Notes under the pieces: model-generated
What the model was told of the DNA's origin: nothing
Databases searched by the model: none
Seen by the model: only the letters and a program-made list of their open reading frames with translations
Program-made: the position numbers and the translations under genes
Shown: in pieces, positions 26,690 to 35,755 of the stretch
Layout: each line of letters starts with the position of its first letter
Position numbering within the stretch: the stretch's first letter is position 1
NCBI RefSeq assembly: GCF_014200015.1
Contig: NZ_JACHOT010000006.1
Span: 62,001-126,000, forward strand
Length of the DNA: 64,000 bases
From: Aminobacter niigataensis
GTDB taxonomy: Bacteria; Pseudomonadota; Alphaproteobacteria; Rhizobiales; Rhizobiaceae
Direction of reading: 5' to 3'

Positions 26690-28087
26690 TCACGCTGGAA
26701 AAGCCAGGCTCATCGGGTCAAGCATCGAGGCTGCCTGTTCGCTGCTCACCAGACCGCGCTCCACCGCAAGCTCGGCCACCTTTCTATCGAGCCGAAGCGC
26801 GTCGTTGGCCAATTCGGCGCTGCGGCGATAGCCGATCAGCGGCACCAGGGCCGTAACTGAACCTACGCTCGCTTCGAGATGCGTCCAGCAGCGCGCGCTG
26901 TCGGCTTCGATGCCCCGCACACACTGCTCGTCCAGCGTGCGGATCGCGGCCTCGAGCATTTGCATGGAGAAATGCAAGTTGAACGTTATGAGCGGCTCCA
27001 TGGCGTTGAGCTGAAGCTGGCCAGCCTCAGACGCCATGGTGACGGCGATGTCGTTGCCGATGATCTGGAAGCAGACCTGATTGACGACTTCCGGAATGAC
27101 GGGATTGACCTTGCCCGGCATGATCGACGAGCCGGGCTGGACTGCCGGCAACCGAATTTCGCCAAGACCGCCGCGAGGACCGCTCGACAGCAGGCGCAGG
27201 TCGTTCGAAATCTTGGAGAGCTTCGTCGCCAGCCGCTTCAGCATGGCGGAGAACAGGACGAAGGCGCCCATGTCCCAGCTGGCCTCGACCAGATTGGCAG
27301 CCGGCGTCAACTTGTGGCCACTGATTGCCGACAGCTCGTCCAGCGCGATCTCGGAATAACCCCTGGGCGCATTCAGGCCGGTGCCAATGGCCGTACCGCC
27401 GAGGTTTACCTCCGCCACAAGCGGCAGCATCTCGCGGAGCCGGGCGACATCCTCGTTCAACGCCGTGGCGAACGCCGAGAACTCCTGACCGAGCGTCATC
27501 GGCACCGCGTCTTGCAGCTGGGTGCGTCCCAGCTTGGCAATCTTTGCGAAAGCGGCTGACCGCTCCTCGAACGAGCCGACCAGCGAGCGCAGCGCCCGTT
27601 CGAGGTCGCCATGAGCCAGAAGCAGCGACAGGCGCACAGCGGTCGGATAGGCATCGTTGGTGGATTGCGAACGGTTGACGTCGTCATTGGCGTGAACCGG
27701 CTCGTTGGCGCCGCGCACGCCGCCAAGCTTCTCATTGGCAAGATTGGCGATGACCTCGTTGGCATTCATGTTCACCGACGTGCCAGCACCGCCCTGAATG
27801 GGATCGAGCGGAAAGGCATCGAAATGGCGGCCGGCAATGACCTCATCGCAGGCGCTTTCGATTGCGTCGCACTTTTGCTGTGACAGAAAGCCAAGACGGG
27901 CATTCGCACGAGCCGCAGCCTGCTTGGTCATGGCGAGCGCCACGATGACATGCGGAAAGCGGGTGAGTGTCATGCCGGAGATGCGGAAATTTGCGCGTGC
28001 GCGTTCCGTTTGAGGCCCCCACAAGGCATCGCAAGGCACATCTACATGCCCAAGGCTGTCATGTTCACGTCGAAACCGAATTTCCAT
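26690..28087 (-). CDS. aspA: aspartate ammonia-lyase (aspartase/fumarase superfamily), copy 1
   Basis: 465 residues with the superfamily signature [15 protein letters not shown] (about 316-330), QGGAGTSVNMNANEV and SQSTNDAYPTAV. The combination fits aspartase more than fumarase, because a second gene here (45388-46839) encodes a closely similar protein inside an asparagine/aspartate operon. It converts L-aspartate to fumarate and ammonia. It is divergent from the ArgE-type deacetylase gene, sharing a 239-bp promoter region. Substrate may be a related amino acid. Confidence 0.87.
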   Translation of the reverse strand: MEIRFRREHDSLGHVDVPCDALWGPQTERARANFRISGMTLTRFPHVIVALAMTKQAAARANARLGFLSQQKCDAIESACDEVIAGRHFDAFPLDPIQGGAGTSVNMNANEVIANLANEKLGGVRGANEPVHANDDVNRSQSTNDAYPTAVRLSLLLAHGDLERALRSLVGSFEERSAAFAKIAKLGRTQLQDAVPMTLGQEFSAFATALNEDVARLREMLPLVAEVNLGGTAIGTGLNAPRGYSEIALDELSAISGHKLTPAANLVEASWDMGAFVLFSAMLKRLATKLSKISNDLRLLSSGPRGGLGEIRLPAVQPGSSIMPGKVNPVIPEVVNQVCFQIIGNDIAVTMASEAGQLQLNAMEPLITFNLHFSMQMLEAAIRTLDEQCVRGIEADSARCWTHLEASVGSVTALVPLIGYRRSAELANDALRLDRKVAELAVERGLVSSEQAASMLDPMSLAFPA

Positions 28088-28326
28088 TTCCCGCCCCTCG
28101 CCGCACCCCGAAGCGATATTTGAGGTGCTGGAATGAGGCTAAGGGGGCGTCCGCGAGAGTGCCATTCGCAAAAGACTAAGCTGAAGAACGGCGAATACGA
28201 TCAGATGCCGCCCGCAGCCCCCGGCCGGTGGACTTTACGATCTTCTGCTTCGGAAAAACCAAATGGCGCCGATGCGGGCTGGTCGGTTAGCTAGGACCAA
28301 CTTCAACGAGCCACAGCTCGGGATCA
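28088..28326. promoter_or_regulatory. divergent promoter region, aspartase copy 1 / deacetylase
   Basis: 239 bp between divergently transcribed genes. No strong palindrome or clear -35/-10 pair is visible by eye, and short open frames lack family signal. Confidence 0.35.
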
Positions 28327-29484
28327 ATGTCCATTCAGCGCGCCACGGAAATACTTGACCGGCTTATTGCCTTCCCGACCATCAGCCGAGCCTCCAATCT
28401 CGACCTGATCCACTTCGTCAGGGACTTCCTGGCCAGGCTCGGCATCGCGGCCGACATCGTGCACAATCAGGAAGGAACCAAAGCCAACATCTATGCGACG
28501 CTCGGACCGGCCGAGGTTGCAGGCGTGCTTTTGTCGGGCCATACCGATGTCGTGCCTACGGAAGGCCAGGCGTGGAGCAGCGATCCGTTCCGGATGGCCC
28601 AGCGGGGCGAGCTTCTTTACGGCCGCGGAACAGCCGACATGAAGGGTTTCATCGCCTGCGTGCTGGTGCTGTTCGAGGAGTATGCGGCCCGCAGCTTCAG
28701 CCGTCCGCTGCATCTGGCCTTCAGCTATGACGAGGAAATCGGCTGCGTCGGCGTGCGCCGGCTCATCGACCTTCTGGCCAACAGATCCTATCGCCCTTCG
28801 ATGTGCGTGATCGGTGAACCGACCAGCATGCAGACCGTGGTCGCGCACAAGGGCAAGGTCGCGGGCCGGATCAACTGCACCGGGCGCGAGTGCCATTCCA
28901 GCCATGCGCCGGAAGGGCTGAACGCCATTCATCTCGCCACCGACATGGTGGGTACGCTGCGCGCGCTGCAAGACGAACTGCTCGCAAGTGGCGCCCGCGA
29001 CCCGGACTTCACCGTGCCGTTCACCACGGTTCACGTCGGCATGATCAACGGCGGAACCGCGCTCAACATCGTGCCCAACCATTGCAGCGTCGACTTCGAG
29101 ATCCGCAACATTCCAACCGACAATGCGCAGCCGCTGCTCGACCGCTTGGCCGAGCGCGCCATGGAACTGACAAGCCATGCGCAGTCGCGCTTTCGCCATA
29201 CCGGTGTCGCGCTCGAAATCGTCAACGCCTACCCCGGCCTGGATACCCAGCCTGACGCCGCGGTGGTTCGGGAAATTCAGAAACACACCAACGGCGGCAA
29301 GCTCGGGAAAATAGCCTTCGGCACCGAGGGCGGGCTGTTTCACGAACGGCTTGGCATCCCGACAGTCGTTTGCGGACCCGGCGACATTCGCCAGGCCCAC
29401 CAGCCCGACGAATTCATCAGCCTCGATCAGATGACCCAGTGCATGTCGATGCTTCGCAGGCTGGCCGACGACCTGGCCGCATAG
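28327..29484 (+). CDS. argE: acetylornithine deacetylase-like M20 metallopeptidase
   Basis: 385 residues. The dinuclear zinc site is complete: LSGHTDVVP (His), GRGTADMKGF (Asp), YDEEIGCVG (Glu pair), IGEPTSM and the C-terminal FHERLGIPTVVCGPG. Dimerisation-domain sequence lies between about 185 and 300. It hydrolyses N-acyl amino acids, classically N-acetylornithine. The context of importers and amine catabolism suggests a catabolic N-acyl-amino-acid substrate rather than arginine synthesis, so the argE label describes similarity. It converges on the LysR gene with 4 bp between their ends. Confidence 0.88.
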   Translation: MSIQRATEILDRLIAFPTISRASNLDLIHFVRDFLARLGIAADIVHNQEGTKANIYATLGPAEVAGVLLSGHTDVVPTEGQAWSSDPFRMAQRGELLYGRGTADMKGFIACVLVLFEEYAARSFSRPLHLAFSYDEEIGCVGVRRLIDLLANRSYRPSMCVIGEPTSMQTVVAHKGKVAGRINCTGRECHSSHAPEGLNAIHLATDMVGTLRALQDELLASGARDPDFTVPFTTVHVGMINGGTALNIVPNHCSVDFEIRNIPTDNAQPLLDRLAERAMELTSHAQSRFRHTGVALEIVNAYPGLDTQPDAAVVREIQKHTNGGKLGKIAFGTEGGLFHERLGIPTVVCGPGDIRQAHQPDEFISLDQMTQCMSMLRRLADDLAA

Positions 29485-29488
29485 CGCC

Positions 29489-30415
29489 TCAGCGCATCGG
29501 CGCCATCCCCGGCAGATTGACCGTGGTCATGAGCTCGCGGCAATGCTCTTCGAATCTCTCGGTGGCTCGCGTCTTGCGCAAGCCCTTGAGCGTGGCAATG
29601 CCGAGCACCATCGGGGGATGGTCTCCCGCCAGTGGCACGTAGGCGAGCTGCTTTCCGTTGACGGCTGCCATGTTCATGGGACGCGCCGTCATGAGCGAAT
29701 AGCCAAAGCCGCATGCCACGAAACTGCGAACCGTTTCGGGAGAAACCGATCGCGCGGTTATGTTCGGGGTAATGCCATGCGTCACGAACAGATTGAGGAA
29801 GTATTCCTTGCTCAGCGGCATGTCCAACAGGATGAAAGGCTTCTCCGCCAGCACGGACAGCTCGATCGATTTTTCGTTGGCAAGCGGATCATCGGCCGGC
29901 AGCAGAATATAGGTGGGCAATTCGGCCAGGGGCTCGAAGGCGATGTCGTCGGTCAAATGGATCGCATAGGTCAGCGCCAGGTTGATCTCGGCACGTCGCA
30001 GCTTGGCGATCAGCGCTGCCTCGTCGTCTTCGCTGACTTGCAGCTTCACGGCGGGGTATTGCGCAAGAAACCCCTTGCACAACTCGGGAATGAGCATCGG
30101 CGCCAGGGTACGGAACGAGCCTACCTGCAGCGGGCCAGAAACCGATTTGGCCACTTCGTCGGCAATGCCGTGAAGGTCCTCCGCCTGCTGCAGAAGCGCC
30201 TTGGCTGCGTGCAACAGACGTTGACCGGCCGGCGTCAGGGACAATCCCTGCGCATGATGGCGGACGAAGAGCTGGAGGCCAAACTCGGCTTCGAGCTGAG
30301 AGATGGCAGCCGAGATCGAAGGCTGTGAGACATTGATGCGTTCCGACGCAAGGGTAACCCCGCCCACCTCGCCCGCAGCCACGAAGTAGGCGAGTTGCCG
30401 CAACGTAAATCGCAT
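29489..30415 (-). CDS. LysR family transcriptional regulator
   Basis: 308 residues from MRFTLRQLAYFVAAGEVGG; an extended frame to 30520 is not family-like. The N-terminal winged helix-turn-helix reads LASERINVSQPSISAAISQL, followed by a type 2 periplasmic-binding-like effector domain. It is downstream of, and in the same direction as, the DUF1028/RidA/HpaBC genes, 155 bp after DUF1028, and could regulate that cluster or the convergent deacetylase. Confidence 0.92.
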   Translation of the reverse strand: MRFTLRQLAYFVAAGEVGGVTLASERINVSQPSISAAISQLEAEFGLQLFVRHHAQGLSLTPAGQRLLHAAKALLQQAEDLHGIADEVAKSVSGPLQVGSFRTLAPMLIPELCKGFLAQYPAVKLQVSEDDEAALIAKLRRAEINLALTYAIHLTDDIAFEPLAELPTYILLPADDPLANEKSIELSVLAEKPFILLDMPLSKEYFLNLFVTHGITPNITARSVSPETVRSFVACGFGYSLMTARPMNMAAVNGKQLAYVPLAGDHPPMVLGIATLKGLRKTRATERFEEHCRELMTTVNLPGMAPMR

Positions 30416-30569
30416 TGAAAAGGTACGCAAATCGAGATCGTTCACGAGGCCCTGAGCTAGGTTAGTATTCAAGCTAGGTATTCCTCGCGGCGTCGGTCGG
30501 ACGATTGCGTAAGGAACCATCGCGGACGATGGCGGCTGCGAATTTTACTGTCAAGGCGTCATTGGCGCC

Positions 30570-31247
30570 TTACAGATCTCCCGGAACTCCATAAGACGGC
30601 GCGACCGACGGGTTGATCCCGCGCGACACGTAAGCGTCAAGTTGCGGCTCCCACAGCTCCCACAACCTGGAGAGCTCACCGATGGGATCGGTTTCATGCC
30701 AATCCACGCGCAGGTCGGCAACGGGCCAGGCAACCTCACGCACCAGCAGCATGCCAACCGAATGGACCGGGCCTTCTTCACCCCCGGCCGCCAGTGCTGC
30801 CCGCATGGCCTTGATCAGGCGGCTGCCGAGCGACCCGCCCTCGGCCATCAGGAACGCTTCGACCATTTTTTCGGGCACCGCCGCGTTCGACAGCAAATTG
30901 CCGGCGGCCACGACGTTGGGCTCGATCACGGTCCGATGCGTGCCGAGCGTGTTGCGCCCGGAAAAAGCAGCACCGCCGCCATTGCCATCGACCAGCGCAA
31001 GCTGGCGATACTCAAGGTGACTGGCTTGCGATTTGATGCGCTCCATCGCGTCTGCGGCACTTAGTCCGGAAGCCATCAAATCGAGACCAAGTGGCCCGAG
31101 AGTGGGGTCGGTGATGTTCTGGGTCGCCACCACACCGACGCCTGCCCGAGCATGGGCGCAGCGCGCGGCGACGCACGGGCTGGACGACGAAACCGCAATG
31201 CCGAACATTCCGGTCTTTGCGCAGCGCGCCGAAATCGAGAAGGTCAA
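30570..31247 (-). CDS. DUF1028 domain-containing protein (Ntn-hydrolase-like)
   Basis: 225 residues beginning MTFSISARCAKTGMFGIAVS, the standard N-terminus of DUF1028, with GVGVVATQNITDPTLGP following. Family members are Ntn-hydrolase-like and frequently lie next to RidA and amino-acid transport genes; their reaction is not firmly established. Here the RidA gene is 15 bp upstream in the same operon. It may hydrolyse an amide in amine or amino-acid catabolism. Confidence 0.88.
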   Translation of the reverse strand: MTFSISARCAKTGMFGIAVSSSSPCVAARCAHARAGVGVVATQNITDPTLGPLGLDLMASGLSAADAMERIKSQASHLEYRQLALVDGNGGGAAFSGRNTLGTHRTVIEPNVVAAGNLLSNAAVPEKMVEAFLMAEGGSLGSRLIKAMRAALAAGGEEGPVHSVGMLLVREVAWPVADLRVDWHETDPIGELSRLWELWEPQLDAYVSRGINPSVAPSYGVPGDL

Positions 31248-31262
31248 CTGTTCAACCTCCGA

Positions 31263-31682
31263 TCAGGCGGCGTCGGGGATGACTGCGGTCACCTCGATTT
31301 CAACGACCCATTCTGGCCGGGCGAGCGCCGGGACGACGATGCCGGTGGAGCAGGGGAACACGCCCTTCAGCCACTTGCCCATTTCCTGGTAGACCGCTTC
31401 GCGATAGCGGATGTCGGTGACATAGACGACGATGCGGCAGATGTGCGCCATCTCGCTGCCCGCTTCCTCAAGCAGCATCTTGATGTTTTGCATCGTCTTG
31501 GCTGTTTGCGCGCCTGGATCGCCGACATGCAGGCATTCACGCGTGTCGAGGTCCTGGGAAACCTGGCCACGAAGGAAGACCGTGGTGCCGCGGGCGACGA
31601 CGCCCTGCGAAAGATCGTTGTCGAGCTTCTGTTCTGGATAGGTGACGCGGGTATTGAACGGACGCAGGCGCTGATGGATCAT
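31263..31682 (-). CDS. RidA family protein (enamine/imine deaminase)
   Basis: 139 residues of the YjgF/YER057c/UK114 family: FLRGQVSQDLDTRECLHVGD, QTAKTMQNIKMLLEEAGSEM, and the C-terminal RPEWVVEIEVTAV containing the Arg and Glu that line the active site of deaminating members. RidA proteins hydrolyse reactive 2-aminoacrylate-like intermediates to ketoacids and ammonia. It is placed between the monooxygenase HpaB and DUF1028, so it could process an imine produced in this pathway. Confidence 0.92.
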   Translation of the reverse strand: MIHQRLRPFNTRVTYPEQKLDNDLSQGVVARGTTVFLRGQVSQDLDTRECLHVGDPGAQTAKTMQNIKMLLEEAGSEMAHICRIVVYVTDIRYREAVYQEMGKWLKGVFPCSTGIVVPALARPEWVVEIEVTAVIPDAA

Positions 31683-31716
31683 GATTGAGGTTCTTTCACA
31701 ATATCGGGGGACGCCT

Positions 31717-31743
31717 GCGCCAACCGGGGGGACCGGCTGGCGC
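31717..31743 (-). terminator. stem-loop between hpaB and ridA
   Basis: Arms GCGCCAACCGG (31717-31727) and CCGGCTGGCGC (31733-31743) pair at 10 of 11 positions around a GGGGA loop, 20 bp after the hpaB-like stop. No T-tract follows. It may attenuate transcription into ridA or protect the hpaBC message. Confidence 0.5.
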
Positions 31744-31762
31744 GAAGCGAGTTGAAACGGTG

Positions 31763-33235
31763 CTACTTCGCCGCCGCCGCAAAGCTCTGCGGACCGTAGA
31801 CGCGGTCCGACAATCCGGCCGCTTCCTTGGTGAAGCGCAGTGGCTCCTTCCAGTCGAAGTTATTGTAGACGGCCGCCAGGTGCGCGAAGGGTGGGGCCTG
31901 CGCGAAGAGCTGGAAGGTCAGGCGATGACCGGCATAGTCGGAATTCAGCAAATCGCGTGCGAAGGCGAGAAGCTTGCGCCGATCCTCGGCATACCAGTTG
32001 TCGTTTAGCGTGTAGAACTTCTCGAGCCATTGGCCGGCTTCAGGATCGCGGAAGCTGGCGTAGTCCGGCGTGATGCAGATCTGACCGCCGCAAAGCTCGC
32101 GGGCGATGTGCATCATGTGGTGGAGTTGCGAGCAGGCGAGCACGCGGCCAGCCATCAGCAACGACTGGTTCGGCATAAGCAACCCTGCAGGGCTACGCTC
32201 GGCAGTGGCAATTGCCGCCGTCAGGTGTGCATTGATACCCTCGCGGTAGCAGGCCAGCGTGGCGAGCTTTTCCTGAACCGCCTGCTGCTTTTCAAGGCCG
32301 GTCTGGCGCACGTTCCACAACGCCGCACCGATCATCAGGTCGGCAAGCTTCTGGTTGCGCTGGACAAAAGCGAACGCCGAATAGCGATGCAATGTCGAGC
32401 GGATGAACTGCGCCGCTTTCGTGTACTGGTAGAACAGCACATTTTCCCACGGGATCAGCACGTTGTCGTAGATGACCAGCGTGTCGACCTCGTCGACGCG
32501 GTTGGACAGAGGATAGTCCTCGGCCGGCGCGCGTCCGGCAAAGCCGGTGCGGGCAATGAAGCGAAGATTCGGCGAGGAGAAGTCGCAAACGAAGCCTACC
32601 GCATAGTCCGACAGCTTTTCGTCGCCCCAGTTCGCAATCGTCGGCTTGGTGAATGCCTGGTTGGCATAGGCTGCGGCCGTCTCGTATTTCGCGCCGCGGA
32701 CAATGATGCCGGCGTCCGTCTCCTTGACCACATGCAGAAGCATGTCGGGGTCCTGATCCTGCGGGCGCTTCGAGCGGTCGCCCTTGGGATCGGTATTGGC
32801 CGAGACGTGGAACGGGTCGTTCCTCAGAACCGTGTTGATATGGCGCTCGATGTTGACCGCAAAGCGCGGATCCACATCGTTGAGCATTTCGCGGCCGTCG
32901 AACAGCGACCACATTTCACCGACGGTCTCGTCGCCGACGCGGGTGACAATTCCCCGTGCCTCATCAAGGACGGTATCGGTGGAGCGGCGCTTGTCGTGCC
33001 AATCCTGCTGCGTGTACGGCAGCTTCAGGCCGACCGCGAAACGCTCGCCGCCTTCTTCGTAGGACATGACCGAGCTGTGCTTCGGGTCATGCGCCATATC
33101 GTAGATGCGAGCCCGGATATCGACGATAGGCTTGAACATCGGGTGCGACGTGACGTCTTTGACACGCTCACCATTGATCCAAACCCGCCGGCCATCCCGG
33201 ATCGAATCCCGATATTGATTACCGGTTCTGATCAT
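31763..33235 (-). CDS. hpaB: 4-hydroxyphenylacetate 3-monooxygenase-type oxygenase (HpaB-like)
   Basis: 490 residues from MIRTGNQYRDSIRDGRRVWI with AAGG ahead of the ATG; the family is about 480-520 long. Characteristic segments are HPMFKPIVDIRARIYDMAHD, DTLVIYDNVLIPWENVLFY and AGRVLACSQLHHMMHIAREL. HpaB enzymes hydroxylate phenols using FADH2 supplied by a separate reductase. The reductase gene (HpaC-like) lies 44 bp upstream. No ring-cleavage dioxygenase is seen nearby, so the natural substrate may be another aromatic or heterocycle. Confidence 0.9.
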   Translation of the reverse strand: MIRTGNQYRDSIRDGRRVWINGERVKDVTSHPMFKPIVDIRARIYDMAHDPKHSSVMSYEEGGERFAVGLKLPYTQQDWHDKRRSTDTVLDEARGIVTRVGDETVGEMWSLFDGREMLNDVDPRFAVNIERHINTVLRNDPFHVSANTDPKGDRSKRPQDQDPDMLLHVVKETDAGIIVRGAKYETAAAYANQAFTKPTIANWGDEKLSDYAVGFVCDFSSPNLRFIARTGFAGRAPAEDYPLSNRVDEVDTLVIYDNVLIPWENVLFYQYTKAAQFIRSTLHRYSAFAFVQRNQKLADLMIGAALWNVRQTGLEKQQAVQEKLATLACYREGINAHLTAAIATAERSPAGLLMPNQSLLMAGRVLACSQLHHMMHIARELCGGQICITPDYASFRDPEAGQWLEKFYTLNDNWYAEDRRKLLAFARDLLNSDYAGHRLTFQLFAQAPPFAHLAAVYNNFDWKEPLRFTKEAAGLSDRVYGPQSFAAAAK

Positions 33236-33279
33236 TGATACGCCTTTCTCTTGGGTACTTTCTTGCTTCCGGCCGACCG

Positions 33280-33843
33280 CTAGCTGTTCAGCGGCAAGGT
33301 GGACGGATGGCAATATGCGCGTCGGCAATGCGCCAGGGGGGCGCTTTCGGTGGCGGTTACATCCACCACACGGCCGACAAAAATCGTATGGGTTCCAACG
33401 TCGTGGCCGCTATCGACAACGCAGTCGAAGGTGCTTGCGGCATCCGGAAGGCGCGCCGATCCGGTGACGGTCGGCTGCCATTCGGCGCAGCGGAAATCGA
33501 ATGCCTCGCCTTCGCGCGGATGCCCGGCAAAGACGTCGGAAATGTCGCCCTGGTGAACCGCCAGGAGATTGACGCAGAATACGCCGTTTTCCTTGATGGC
33601 CGCGCATGCCGGACTGCGACGGTTGACGCAAACGAGCAGCATTGGCGGGTCAGCCGACACTGACGCCATCGCACTGACGGTGACGCCAAATGTGCCGGCA
33701 GGACCGTCCGTGGTGATGACATTGACGCCGGTTACAGCGCCGCTCATTGCGCCAACGAATGCCCCGCGATCGACCGTCGGAAACTCCTGGCCGACAGCCT
33801 TGAACTCACGACTTGTACTAAGCGATGCTTGGAGGGTCGACAT
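33280..33843 (-). CDS. hpaC: flavin reductase, HpaC-like
   Basis: 187 residues, with FVGAMSGAVTGVNVITTDGP (residues about 28-47), FGVTVSAMASVSADPPMLLV and NRRSPACAAIKENGVFCVNL, the standard flavin-reductase-like FMN-binding pattern of HpaC. It provides reduced flavin for the HpaB-like oxygenase encoded directly downstream. The upstream 131 bp are AT-rich and may hold a promoter. Confidence 0.9.
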   Translation of the reverse strand: MSTLQASLSTSREFKAVGQEFPTVDRGAFVGAMSGAVTGVNVITTDGPAGTFGVTVSAMASVSADPPMLLVCVNRRSPACAAIKENGVFCVNLLAVHQGDISDVFAGHPREGEAFDFRCAEWQPTVTGSARLPDAASTFDCVVDSGHDVGTHTIFVGRVVDVTATESAPLAHCRRAYCHPSTLPLNS

Positions 33844-33974
33844 TTTGGGTGTCTCTCGAAGTTTTCATTGCCTTGTTCGATGGGTAAATATTGGCGCAGA
33901 AGGCATCTTTTTGAAAATAGAGCTTAAATATCTCTTGGTTCGGTATTCCTGATGCAGCCATGCCTTGGCTGGCG

Positions 33975-34424
33975 TCAGTGACCGCGCAATTTCTGCACGA
34001 TCGCTTCGATGGCGATTTCGTAGCCGGCCGGGCCGAGTCCGATCAGGCACCCGGTGACAGCCTGGGAAATGAAGGAGTGATGACGGATCGCCTCCCGCTT
34101 GAAGACATTGCTGACATGGACCTGGAAGCTCGGGCCTCCGAAGCTCGCCATGGCGTCCATGAGTCCGATGGAGGTGTAAGACAGGCTGCCACCGTTGATG
34201 ACGATGCCATCGGCCTTGCCGCGCGCCTCGTGAATCCAGTCGATGAGCATGCTTTCGGAACTGGACTGGTTGAAGCGGACCGTGGCCCCGAGCAGCTCGG
34301 CCTTGTGGCGGCAGCGCGCCTCGATGTCGGCGAGGGTCAGCCGGCCATAGGGGCCTTCGGGGTCGAGACCATACAGGTTCGTGTTGGGTCCATTGAGGAC
34401 CTCGATATGCAAAATGTCGGACAT
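33975..34424 (-). CDS. type II 3-dehydroquinate dehydratase-like protein, divergent
   Basis: 149 residues, the AroQ length, starting MSDILHIEVLNGPN. The fold is clear (NGPN 11-14, PYG with the catalytic Tyr26, HVSN 103-106, FKREAIRHHSFIS). Compared with type II dehydroquinases, the essential lid Arg is replaced by Asp21 and the active-site His by Tyr83 in NGGSLSYTS. Catalysis of dehydroquinate dehydration is therefore unlikely or altered. It lies between the GST gene and hpaC in a catabolic array, so a related lyase or isomerase reaction is suspected. Confidence 0.85.
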   Translation of the reverse strand: MSDILHIEVLNGPNTNLYGLDPEGPYGRLTLADIEARCRHKAELLGATVRFNQSSSESMLIDWIHEARGKADGIVINGGSLSYTSIGLMDAMASFGGPSFQVHVSNVFKREAIRHHSFISQAVTGCLIGLGPAGYEIAIEAIVQKLRGH

Positions 34425-34437
34425 CACGCGCTCACAG

Positions 34438-35085
34438 TCATGCTTTGATCTTGGTGTGATCGACCGCCGCCAGGCGGTCATAGGGCTTGGTCGCGACCAT
34501 CGAAGCACGCGCCTCAAAGTCGGCGAACCATCGCTCCGCCACCGGGCGTTGCGCCCGCCAATTCAGCTCGGGAAACCGGAAGTCGAGATAACCGAGCGCG
34601 CAGCCGAAGCTGATCGCGCCGATCGTCACCTCGCCGCCGACGTCCGGCAGCAGAGCCTCGATCTTGTCCAATGCGGCTTCGACCTTGCGCAGCTGTGCGG
34701 CACGCCATTGAGGCGAACGCGCGCCCTCAGGCCGCATCAGCATTTCGTAGCGGGCAAGCAGCGCTGCATCGAGCAGCCCGTCCCCCAGCGCCTGCTGCAT
34801 GAGCGCTGCCCAACGGCGCGGACCCCGCGGCTCGAAAATCGTGGTGTCCCCGGCCAGTTCTGCCAGGTATTCGCAGATGACCCGGCTGTCGAACAGACAC
34901 ATGCCATCATCGGTCAGCAGGGCTGGGATCTTGCCGAGCGGATTGAACGCGAGAAGGTCCCGGTCTCCCTCGAGCGGCGTGGTGCCGCTCGGTATCAATT
35001 CAATCCTGCTGACCAGCCCGACTTCATGGGCCACCGTCATGACCTTGCGGACATAGGGAGAAGTCGGAGCGTAAAAGAGTTTCAA
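34438..35085 (-). CDS. glutathione S-transferase family protein
   Basis: About 215 residues if started at the TTG of LKLFYAPTSPYVRK (35085); an alternative TTG at 35148 exists but overlaps a palindrome. The thioredoxin-like N-domain (FYAPTSPYVRKVMTVAHEVG) and helical C-domain (GALGYLDFRFPELNW-like segment near residue 165) are clear. Members conjugate glutathione or act as isomerases or dehalogenases in aromatic catabolism. No in-frame ATG precedes the conserved start. It is followed after 13 bp by the dehydroquinase-like gene. Confidence 0.87.
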   Translation of the reverse strand: MKLFYAPTSPYVRKVMTVAHEVGLVSRIELIPSGTTPLEGDRDLLAFNPLGKIPALLTDDGMCLFDSRVICEYLAELAGDTTIFEPRGPRRWAALMQQALGDGLLDAALLARYEMLMRPEGARSPQWRAAQLRKVEAALDKIEALLPDVGGEVTIGAISFGCALGYLDFRFPELNWRAQRPVAERWFADFEARASMVATKPYDRLAAVDHTKIKA

Positions 35086-35131
35086 GACGCGAACCCGCCA
35101 TTGCAAGTGTTCTGATTTGGACGACAGCTGC

Positions 35132-35152
35132 CGACTTGATCGGATCAAGTCG
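35132..35152. promoter_or_regulatory. long palindrome between glcG-like and GST genes
   Basis: Ten-base arms CGACTTGATC and GATCAAGTCG around a single G. It lies 36 bp after the stop of the GlcG-like gene and 47 bp before the preferred GST start, so it is either an operator for GST and downstream genes or a short hairpin; with a 1-base centre an operator is more likely. Confidence 0.55.
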
Positions 35153-35187
35153 CCAATGCCGATCGGGGCGATCGGGCGAGCCGGCGG

Positions 35188-35610
35188 CTAGGGCTTCTGG
35201 TCTTCGGCGCCCACGCCACTGAGTGCGGCACGCGCCACCTCGACGTCCTGGGCGCCTGTCCCGGAACCGACACCGACCGCGCCAACGCAGTGCCCGTCGA
35301 TGAATATGGGCAAACCGCCCTCTAGATTGGTAAGGCGACCGCCGCCCGCGATGGCGAGCTTGATTTCGTAGTTCGGATCGAGGCGTGACGTCGGCTGGCG
35401 ATGCGAGGCGGCGGTGATCGCCTTGGACATCGAGGTTTCACGCGACAAGAGTTTTGCCCCGTCCATCCGCACGAACGCCAGCAAATTGCCGCCGTCGTCG
35501 ACGATCGTGATGTTTTGGGGAACGTTGAGCGACTCGGCCTTGGCAACTGCACTGGCGAGGGCCTTGAGCGCCCCGGCGTGCGTCAGCTTCAATGCAGGCT
35601 TGGTTGTCAT
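35188..35610 (-). CDS. GlcG/HbpS (DUF336) family protein
   Basis: 140 residues from MTTKPALKLTHAGALKALAS, with GGAGG 5 bases before the ATG. Typical segments are ITIVDDGGNLLAFVRMDGAK, SKAITAASHRQ, and the glycine-rich end GGLPIFIDGHCVGAVGVGSG. The family is found in many catabolic operons and includes heme- and cobalamin-related proteins; its reaction is not firmly known. It lies between RibF-like and GST genes on the same strand. Confidence 0.88.
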   Translation of the reverse strand: MTTKPALKLTHAGALKALASAVAKAESLNVPQNITIVDDGGNLLAFVRMDGAKLLSRETSMSKAITAASHRQPTSRLDPNYEIKLAIAGGGRLTNLEGGLPIFIDGHCVGAVGVGSGTGAQDVEVARAALSGVGAEDQKP

Positions 35611-35755
35611 GTCTACCTCCAAGGATGAGGCCGGCCATGACGATCTCGCTGGCAAGCCATATTCCTTGCTAGGTATCCACCCAAGGTCTTGGATCTGTAA
35701 AATAGTATAGCTCGTGCCTATGGATCACATTTTGCGATCTTTCGGCGAGACGGAA

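Noticed and set aside
28324-29400. 358-codon minus-strand frame across the deacetylase gene
   Set aside because: The plus strand carries a complete M20 metallopeptidase active site.
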